From contig WFMU01000420.1 of NCBI GenBank assembly GCA_015488935.1, positions 1 through 5,661 on the forward strand: a stretch of 5,661 nucleotides of DNA, in the 5' to 3' direction. The stretch is from Flavobacteriaceae bacterium. GTDB taxonomy: Bacteria > Bacteroidota > Bacteroidia > Flavobacteriales > Flavobacteriaceae. The notes under the pieces are model-generated. The model was given only the letters and a program-made list of their open reading frames with translations, was not told the DNA's origin and searched no databases. The position numbers and the translations under genes were made by a program. Shown piece after piece: positions 1 to 5,661 of the stretch; position 1 is the stretch's first letter, and each line of letters opens with the position of its first letter.

Positions 1-3
1 ATT

Positions 4-1470
4 TTATTGATCCCACCACATTCTTGTAGAAAAGGTATCACCTCCCATATCAATGATTGCTTGATCTAAATTTTGTTTATTTACAATAGCTTCTCTAGAA
101 GAGTAAAAAAACCGTCTAGGTATTTCAGAAGCATTTGAGGATGCTGCTGTAGGAAAAGTAAGTACTGGAAAATCTAATCTTTTCCACTCGTTCCAAGCAT
201 TTGCTCCTTGTGTATATAAAGAAATATATTTTTGTTCTCCAATCATTTTTCTCCAATTTGTAGCATTATACTGTACATCTGGTAATGCAAGATATGTAGC
301 AATGTCAGCAGCATTTACTGTCCATTGCTCCATGCTAGCAGAAATTGCTTGATTGTAAGTTGTTCCTGCATTTCCAACAGCTCCAAACCAGCCTCTTTGT
401 TCCGCTTCAGCCTTTATAAACAACAATTCAGAATACGTCATAATAAAACTTGGAAAATTAATTGATCTTACCATTTCACTAGGTAGAGACCGCTCAGTTA
501 TCGTATAATTATCAATACTCTCTGAAGTTGTCAATCCATAAGGGAATCCAAAATAATCCCCATTTTCGTTAGGAGCAGCGTACTTCATAATTCTAGGGTC
601 TGATGGAACTGTAATAGTACCAGAACCATATGAATTCATCAAATCTATCATTGGTTCACTTACAAAAGTCCATGACTGTGTTAAAAATTCTAAATATAAA
701 GGATTTGCATTAGCTTCTTCATTTTGAAAAGAAATTTGTGCATTATCCGAATTTGAAGAAAACACCGTTGCTCCTAATGCATCAGCTACTTCTGTTTTTG
801 CTAGATTTGGGTTTACTTCAGACATTCTTAAAGCTATTCTGGCTCTTAATGAATTTGCGAATGCTAACCATTTGTTCATATCACCTCCATACATTAAATC
901 TCCGCTTGTAAAACCTGATGCGTTAACATCAATCATGTTTGCTGCTTCTTTTAATTCATTTATTAAAGCTGGATAAATTTCTGATTGTTTATCGTATTTG
1001 GGTTTAGAAATATCAAATGTATAGGTTTCAGAATATGGTATATTTCCCCAAGTGTCCGTTATATTATGAAAAGCCCATACTTTTAAAATTTTGGCTACAG
1101 CAATTTGATTTTCATTTTTCCCATAAGCTGCATACTTTCCTTTATTATCTCCAGAATTTAACTTAATGATATCAATTAATTCTGGCATTCCGTTAAGATA
1201 CCATGCGCTCCAATCTCCCGAAGTACTTGTAATTCCATATAAACTCCGAGTTGTGGTCTCTCTTTGTGCCCATTGTTGTGAATACAACATAAATGTTTTA
1301 TTAAATCCTAATCCAGAATTAATTCCAATTAAATCTTGCATTGCCTTTGTCAATAGTGTTGGAGTTGGCACTTCATTAGCAGCTAAAGGATTCTTATTTA
1401 GCTCTTCAAAATCGCTAGTACAAGATAATATGCTTATACTCCATATAAATATTATTATTATTTTTTTCAT
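4..1470 (-). CDS. SusD/RagB family nutrient-binding outer-membrane lipoprotein (SusD-like_2 type)
   Basis: Complete 488-residue protein, from ATG at 1468-1470 to TAA at 4-6. Residues 1-16 are a lipoprotein signal (MKK, an Ile-rich core, then ILS) before Cys17. The following T-S-D-F-E-E resembles the Bacteroidota surface-export signal, so the mature protein probably sits on the cell surface. Family hallmarks seen: FEELNKNP near 21-28; DTWGNIPYSE at 139-148; the helix NKWLAFANSLRARIALRMS at 199-217; LLFIKAEAEQRGW at 349-361; the helix around 410-434 with NAWNEWKRLDFP; PRRFFYSSRE at 451-460; and the terminal RMWWDQ. These fit the SusD-like_2 branch (PF12771) better than the classical SusD_RagB branch, and the length is normal for it. 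By family knowledge it captures ligand and acts as a lid on the SusC partner encoded 10 bases upstream. The ligand cannot be read from the sequence. The frame is intact with no sign of decay. Confidence 0.95.
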   Translation of the reverse strand: MKKIIIIFIWSISILSCTSDFEELNKNPLAANEVPTPTLLTKAMQDLIGINSGLGFNKTFMLYSQQWAQRETTTRSLYGITSTSGDWSAWYLNGMPELIDIIKLNSGDNKGKYAAYGKNENQIAVAKILKVWAFHNITDTWGNIPYSETYTFDISKPKYDKQSEIYPALINELKEAANMIDVNASGFTSGDLMYGGDMNKWLAFANSLRARIALRMSEVNPNLAKTEVADALGATVFSSNSDNAQISFQNEEANANPLYLEFLTQSWTFVSEPMIDLMNSYGSGTITVPSDPRIMKYAAPNENGDYFGFPYGLTTSESIDNYTITERSLPSEMVRSINFPSFIMTYSELLFIKAEAEQRGWFGAVGNAGTTYNQAISASMEQWTVNAADIATYLALPDVQYNATNWRKMIGEQKYISLYTQGANAWNEWKRLDFPVLTFPTAASSNASEIPRRFFYSSREAIVNKQNLDQAIIDMGGDTFSTRMWWDQ

Positions 1471-1480
1471 AATTTATAAT
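1471..1480 (-). other. SusC-SusD junction: AT-only leader, no Shine-Dalgarno
   Basis: Only ten bases (attataaatt on the minus strand) separate the SusC stop codon TAA (1481-1483) from the SusD ATG. They contain no purine-rich Shine-Dalgarno motif, which is normal for Bacteroidota, where AT-rich leaders serve instead. There is no room for a promoter or terminator, so the two genes must share a transcript and SusD translation may be coupled to SusC termination. The coupling is inference; the spacing is seen directly. Confidence 0.7.
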
Positions 1481-4400
1481 TTAAAATGATAATTTAACGT
1501 TCATACCTATAGTCCTTGCTGTAGGCAATTGTCCATATTCTCTACCTTGTATGTTCCCAGAAGCATTACCTGCAGATTCTGGGTCGTATCCTTTTGGTGT
1601 ATTTCTTGATAATATTGCTAAATTTCTACCAATTATAGAAATTTTTAATCCAGAAATTGGAAGTTTTCCTAAGTTCTTTGAAGAAAAATTATATTGTAAA
1701 GACATTTCCCTTAGCTTAATAAAACTTGCATCAAAAACGGTAAAATCTCCAGGGTTTCTCCTTTTTAATCTAAAAAACTGACTTACACTAGCTGCTGGCG
1801 TTGTATTTGGAACATATCCACCATTACCATCAGACATTACTCCTTCTGCAACAATACCGTTTTCACGTACACCATTGGCAGCAGTCTCTTTTAATGTACC
1901 TGCATATAAGGCCGTTTGATATCCACGCCCAAAGAAGACACCTCCTTTTTGAATATCGATCAATGCAGAAAATGAAAAGTTTTTATAGGTGAATGTATTG
2001 GAAATTCCTGATGTCCAGTCAGGTAATACGCTTCCTATTCTTTCAATTTCCCCATTTACATAATACCCGTCAGGTCCAACAATCATATTTCCGTTAGGGT
2101 CTCTTGCTACTTTACGTGCATAAATAGAACTATACGGTTCGCCTATACGTGATTCTAAGGTAACAGTTGGATAAAAAGTGGTATGTAAATACGAATCTAA
2201 CCCTGCTGCTAATGCAACAACTTCGTTCTTATTTTGTGCCCAATTAATACCTATATCCCAAGTAAAATTATTTGTTTTAAAAGGAGTACCTGTTAATTGT
2301 AACTCAATACCTGAATTTTTTATTTCTCCTGCATTAACCCACCTTTTACTATATCCTGTAGTTTCAGAAACGCTAATAGGTGTAATCAAATCATTTGTCT
2401 TTCCTGTATAATATGATAAATCTAATCCTAATCTATTACTAAACATCTTAACATCAATTCCTGTTTCAAAAGAAGTTGTAGTTTCTGGCTTTAATTTGGC
2501 ATTATTTAAAGTTGATGGTACCGAAAAAACAGGATTTCCACCAATAGGACTACCTTGTAAATAATTATTATAAAGTCTGTATGGACTGGTATCACTCCCT
2601 ACTTGTGCCCAACCAGCACGTATTTTTCCAAAAGATAATAAATTACTTTCTATAAATTTAGAAAAAACTAGACTTCCAGTTGCAGAAGGATAAAAGTATG
2701 ACCAATTATTTGTTGGTAACGTAGAAGACCAATCATTCCTACCTGTAATATCTAAATATATAAAATCTTTATATCCAAACGAAGCATTTGCATAAATACT
2801 ATTTGTTTTCTTATTATATAAAGCTCTATTAATGATAGCAGGATCTACAGAATTGGATAATGAATAAATATCAGGTATATTTAAACCTCCACTAGTAGCA
2901 CCAGAATTTACCTCCAACGAGTTAGACATAAAATTACTTCCAAGAGTTCCATTTAAAGAAATATTAGGAAATAGTTTGGTATTACTATATTGTAGCATTA
3001 AATCAATATTAGTTTCACTAAAATCATATAATTTGCTTATGTAGTAAGGTGTATATCTACTTCCTACAGCTCTCCTGTCTCTACGATTATCACCATATCT
3101 ATCAAAACCATATCTAATAGATGCATTTAGTTTTTCTGTAATATCATATTTTACTTTAAAATTACCGATATATCTATTTTTTTCATCGTCTTGATAATCT
3201 TTATATGCTAACCAAAAGGGATTGTTTGCACGTACATTAGTTGAATTTAAATTATTAGTTCTCCATGTTCTTTGAGAACCATCTCCTCTTTCATAATTTC
3301 TTAGCCTATCAATATCTAACTGACGTTGAGACCAAATAACCATGTTATACACTAAATTATCACTACTTCCTCCTGTTTTTGGTCTTCCTTTTCCTTTTGT
3401 ATTAATATAATTTATACTTGTAGAAATGGATAATTTATTTATTGTACCATTCAAATTTATGTTAAACGTATTTCTATCTATAGAACTATTTGGTACAATT
3501 CCTTTATGATTTAATTTTGTATAAGAAACTCTATAGTTACCCATTTCATTGGCATTACTAACAGCAATATTAGCCTTGTATAACACACCTGTATTAAAGA
3601 AATTTTTATAATTATCTGGATGTGCTACCCAAGGTCTAACTTCTCCGCCATTACCATCACCATCCCATTGACGTACTAATCTCCCATCTAATCTTGGTCC
3701 CCAACTTTCATCGGTACTAACATTCTGTATTGGAAATCCTTCAGCATCAAAATTACTAAAAGTTAAAGATTGCCCTCCTCCATATTCGTTTTGTAACTCA
3801 GGAAAATCGTAAGCTGTTTCTGCAAATAATCCATAATTGACATCGACACCTAGTCCTTTGTTTCTTTTTCCTTTTTTTGTGGTAATTAATATTACTCCAT
3901 TGGCAGCCCTAGAACCATATAGTGCTGCTGCATTTGCACCTTTTAAAACAGATGCTGATGCAATATCATCTGGATTAATATCTTGTGCGCTATTACCATA
4001 ATCCACATTTCCATTTACATCATCTCTAGAACCATAAGCTTGTCTAGCGCTTCCAAAATTTGAATTATCAATAGGAATTCCATCTACAACAAAAAGAGGC
4101 TGATTATTACCTGTAAGAGATGAGGCTCCACGTATAAGAATTCTTGAAGATCCTCCTATATTCCCTGTTCCTTGAATTTGAATACCTGCTACTTTTCCAG
4201 CAAGAGCATTTACTACATTTGATTCTACACCTTTGTTTACTTTGTCTCCTTTAACTTCTTGAATAGCATATCCTAAAGATTTTTTTTCTCTAGATATTCC
4301 TAACGCAGTAACTACAACTTCATCTAAAGTATTTCCTTCATTTAAAATCACGTTATGCACATTGTTTGTTACTACAACCTCTTTCGATTCAAAAGAGATA

Positions 4401-4618
4401 TTCGAAAATACTAAAACATCGCCTTTTGCTGCTTTAATTTTATACTTTCCATCAAAATCGGTGGTTGTTCCTGTTGTTTTTCCTTTTATATGTACATTTA
4501 CTCCAGCAATTGGAATTTCTGAATTATCACTCACAACACCCGAAACGGACATTTGTTGTGCGTATAAAAATGTGCCCATAAATAAAATGAAAAAACCATT
4601 TAATACTTTTTTTAACAT
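1481..4618 (-). CDS. SusC/RagA family TonB-linked outer-membrane transporter
   Basis: Complete 1045-residue protein, from ATG at 4616-4618 to TAA at 1481-1483. Residues 1-20 are a Sec signal peptide, probably cut after LYA before QQ. Residues about 24-93 form a carboxypeptidase-regulatory-like beta-sandwich (SGVVSDNSEIPIAGVNVHIK, TDFDGKYKI), the N-terminal extension typical of SusC proteins. A TonB-box-like LDEVVVTALG is at 98-107. The plug domain spans roughly 110-250, with LFVVDGIPID at 175-184 and SVLKGANAAALYGSRAANG at 223-241. The remainder is the large beta-barrel, including GRNDWSSTLP near 626-635 and KLKPETTTSFETGID at 708-722. It ends in KLSF; a terminal Phe is the usual signal for outer-membrane barrel insertion. 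By family knowledge it imports large ligands, glycan or peptide, across the outer membrane using TonB-ExbBD energy with its SusD lid, encoded immediately downstream. Length is normal for the family and no frameshift is visible. Substrate is unknown. Confidence 0.97.
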   Translation of the reverse strand: MLKKVLNGFFILFMGTFLYAQQMSVSGVVSDNSEIPIAGVNVHIKGKTTGTTTDFDGKYKIKAAKGDVLVFSNISFESKEVVVTNNVHNVILNEGNTLDEVVVTALGISREKKSLGYAIQEVKGDKVNKGVESNVVNALAGKVAGIQIQGTGNIGGSSRILIRGASSLTGNNQPLFVVDGIPIDNSNFGSARQAYGSRDDVNGNVDYGNSAQDINPDDIASASVLKGANAAALYGSRAANGVILITTKKGKRNKGLGVDVNYGLFAETAYDFPELQNEYGGGQSLTFSNFDAEGFPIQNVSTDESWGPRLDGRLVRQWDGDGNGGEVRPWVAHPDNYKNFFNTGVLYKANIAVSNANEMGNYRVSYTKLNHKGIVPNSSIDRNTFNINLNGTINKLSISTSINYINTKGKGRPKTGGSSDNLVYNMVIWSQRQLDIDRLRNYERGDGSQRTWRTNNLNSTNVRANNPFWLAYKDYQDDEKNRYIGNFKVKYDITEKLNASIRYGFDRYGDNRRDRRAVGSRYTPYYISKLYDFSETNIDLMLQYSNTKLFPNISLNGTLGSNFMSNSLEVNSGATSGGLNIPDIYSLSNSVDPAIINRALYNKKTNSIYANASFGYKDFIYLDITGRNDWSSTLPTNNWSYFYPSATGSLVFSKFIESNLLSFGKIRAGWAQVGSDTSPYRLYNNYLQGSPIGGNPVFSVPSTLNNAKLKPETTTSFETGIDVKMFSNRLGLDLSYYTGKTNDLITPISVSETTGYSKRWVNAGEIKNSGIELQLTGTPFKTNNFTWDIGINWAQNKNEVVALAAGLDSYLHTTFYPTVTLESRIGEPYSSIYARKVARDPNGNMIVGPDGYYVNGEIERIGSVLPDWTSGISNTFTYKNFSFSALIDIQKGGVFFGRGYQTALYAGTLKETAANGVRENGIVAEGVMSDGNGGYVPNTTPAASVSQFFRLKRRNPGDFTVFDASFIKLREMSLQYNFSSKNLGKLPISGLKISIIGRNLAILSRNTPKGYDPESAGNASGNIQGREYGQLPTARTIGMNVKLSF

Positions 4619-4688
4619 ATTATAATAAAGTTTTGGTTAATTTATGGAAGTAAATTTATATAAAAAAATTAACATATTTTTAATATAT
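4619..4688 (-). promoter_or_regulatory. SusC upstream gap with weak candidate promoter
   Basis: This 70-base, extremely AT-rich gap lies between the LD-carboxypeptidase stop and the SusC start. On the minus strand TAAATTTA (4658-4651) matches the Bacteroidota -7 consensus TAnnTTTG except at the last base, and would give a leader of about 25-30 bases. No TTG-type -33 element is found at the expected spacing upstream, so the call is weak. No GC-rich hairpin or terminator is seen, so read-through from the upstream gene is equally possible. The bases before the ATG (ctttattataat) contain no Shine-Dalgarno motif. Confidence 0.25.
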
Positions 4689-5661
4689 CTATAAAAATTC
4701 TAAAACCGTGTTTTCTTTTTTTACCATTAATTTTACTTTGGCTCCTATAACTAATGCTCTATTATCTATTTGATGTCCTGCAGGAAAATTAAATACAATT
4801 GGAAAATGATACTCTTTAAGCACCTGTAATACAATTTCTTCTACATTTTTTGCAAATGGCTCTTTATTGTCTTTTACATCTGTAAATTCACCTACAATTA
4901 ATCCATTACAATGCTCAAAATAACCTGCTCTTTTTAAACTGTACAACATTCTATCGATATGATATTTATATTCTCCAACATCTTCTATAAATAAAATTTT
5001 ATTTTTTGTATTTATACTTGTTTTTGAACCTAACATGGTGTGTAGCAAGGTCAAATTTCCTCCTACAACTATTCCTTGTGCATTTCCTACCTTATTATAA
5101 GGAGAACTTTCTAAATTATAGGTGTTCTTTATTCCAAACAAAACATTTTTTAATGTTTGAATTGCTTTTTGTTTTTTTTCGGAAGGGTTTTTAAAATTTA
5201 CGGGCATTACGCCATGTATAGATTGTACTCCTACATTGTGAATTTCGTTGTGTATTGCGGTTACATCCGAATAGCCTATAATCCATTTTGGATTTTTTTG
5301 CAAAGGGGTAAAATTAATTTTATCAATCATTCTAACACTTCCATATCCACCTCGTGTACACCAAATTGCTTTAATATTTGGATTATCTATTGCTTTTTGG
5401 AAATCTGCCGCTCTTTCTTTATCTTCTCCTGCAAAAGACCCTTTTCTGTCAAATATATGCTCGGCTAATTTATAATGTAATCCCCAACTTTTTAAACTAT
5501 CTAAAGCATTTTGTACCGATTGTAAGCTGTCTTTTAAATAACTTGCTGGTGTTAAAAGCATTACTGTATCGCCTCGTTTTAAATTAGGAGGTTTTATCCA
5601 ATTTTTACTAGTTTTTGTGTTTTCAACGATTTTTTGATTTACTTTTGGTTTACTCTTACAT
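4689..5661 (-). CDS. LD-carboxypeptidase-like peptidase, family S66, probable lipoprotein (5' partial)
   Basis: The stop TAG is at 4689-4691; the frame is open to the window edge, so the start lies outside. Counting from the internal Met at 5559-5561, the S66 Ser-Glu-His triad can be placed as Ser98 in GYSDVTAIH (codon 5268-5270), Glu193 in LFIEDVGE and His263 in FPAGH. The conserved CTRGGYGSVRMID at 68-80 and VVGGNLTLLHTMLGS at 165-179 also fit. Family members (E. coli LdcA type) cut the bond between the diamino acid and D-alanine in muropeptide tetrapeptides during peptidoglycan recycling. Upstream of that Met the frame adds 33 residues: a Cys, a Lys- and Thr-rich linker, then PPNLKRGDTV, which completes the N-terminal strand of the family (GDTVMLLTPAS). 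The Cys at 5658-5660 is plausibly a lipobox cysteine, implying an envelope-anchored enzyme, but the signal peptide is out of view. The visible 323 residues exceed the roughly 300-residue cytoplasmic enzymes. MccF-type microcin immunity peptidases share the fold, so the substrate is not certain. Confidence 0.9.
   Translation of the reverse strand, partial: CKSKPKVNQKIVENTKTSKNWIKPPNLKRGDTVMLLTPASYLKDSLQSVQNALDSLKSWGLHYKLAEHIFDRKGSFAGEDKERAADFQKAIDNPNIKAIWCTRGGYGSVRMIDKINFTPLQKNPKWIIGYSDVTAIHNEIHNVGVQSIHGVMPVNFKNPSEKKQKAIQTLKNVLFGIKNTYNLESSPYNKVGNAQGIVVGGNLTLLHTMLGSKTSINTKNKILFIEDVGEYKYHIDRMLYSLKRAGYFEHCNGLIVGEFTDVKDNKEPFAKNVEEIVLQVLKEYHFPIVFNFPAGHQIDNRALVIGAKVKLMVKKENTVLEFL

Noticed and set aside
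1166..1489. Plus-strand open frame of 107 codons
   Set aside because: It is antisense to the SusD-like gene, has no family features and looks like low-complexity translation of the opposite strand.
4..4618. Calling the pair a starch or other defined polysaccharide utilisation locus
   Set aside because: No CAZyme, sulfatase or sugar sensor is in view, and SusC/SusD sequences alone do not reveal the substrate.
4362..4625. Plus-strand open frame of 87 codons over the SusC 5' end
   Set aside because: It lies antisense to the SusC signal peptide and beta-sandwich, whose coding sense is unambiguous; no recognisable protein features.
4661..4682. Inverted repeat TAAAAA / TTTTTA as a possible terminator
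   Set aside because: The stem would be only six A-T pairs with a ten-base loop, which is expected by chance in such AT-rich sequence and too weak to call.
4689..5561. Taking 5559-5561 ATG as the true start of the S66 gene
   Set aside because: The conserved PPNLKRGDTV lies directly upstream in the same open frame, so this Met is internal.
5006..5587. Three overlapping plus-strand open frames opposite the S66 gene
   Set aside because: Their Phe-, Leu-, Tyr- and Cys-rich translations reflect the complement of an AT-rich coding strand. The minus strand carries an intact S66 catalytic triad.
1..5661. CRISPR arrays, tRNA or rRNA genes, insertion sequences
   Set aside because: No regularly spaced repeats, cloverleaf-like sequence, transposase or terminal inverted repeats were seen on either strand.

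Overview
This is an AT-rich window whose three identifiable genes all lie on the minus strand. The organism is almost certainly a member of Bacteroidota, most likely Flavobacteriaceae. It carries an adjacent SusC/RagA-type TonB-dependent transporter and SusD/RagB-type lipoprotein, a pairing diagnostic of that phylum. Start codons have AT-only leaders with no Shine-Dalgarno sequence. The SusD lipoprotein has acidic residues just after its lipidated cysteine, as in the phylum's surface-export signal. The family placement is inferred from composition and protein style, not from a database search.

Layout in the direction of transcription (high to low coordinates): (1) 5661-4689, a peptidase family S66 LD-carboxypeptidase-like gene whose 5' end lies beyond the window. 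(2) 4688-4619, a 70-base AT-rich gap with no convincing terminator and only a weak promoter candidate. (3) 4618-1481, a complete 1045-residue SusC/RagA-type outer-membrane transporter. (4) A 10-base junction. (5) 1470-4, a complete 488-residue SusD-like lipoprotein of the 'SusD-like_2' type. The plus strand holds only antisense shadows of these genes.

SusC and SusD are expected to form one outer-membrane import machine: SusD is a surface lid that captures ligand, and SusC is the TonB-energised channel beneath it. No glycoside hydrolase, sulfatase, sensor or regulator is visible, so the substrate cannot be assigned. The only neighbour is a peptidoglycan-peptide hydrolase homologue. That leaves open a peptide or muropeptide ligand, as for RagAB, rather than a glycan.

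The most useful observation concerns the S66 gene. Its obvious ATG at 5559-5561 is internal to the conserved N-terminal strand. The frame stays open for 33 more codons to the window edge, and the outermost visible residue is a cysteine that looks like a lipidation site. The gene is therefore partial here and probably encodes an envelope-anchored enzyme. Apart from this the region is ordinary, and I see no evidence of a wholly new system.
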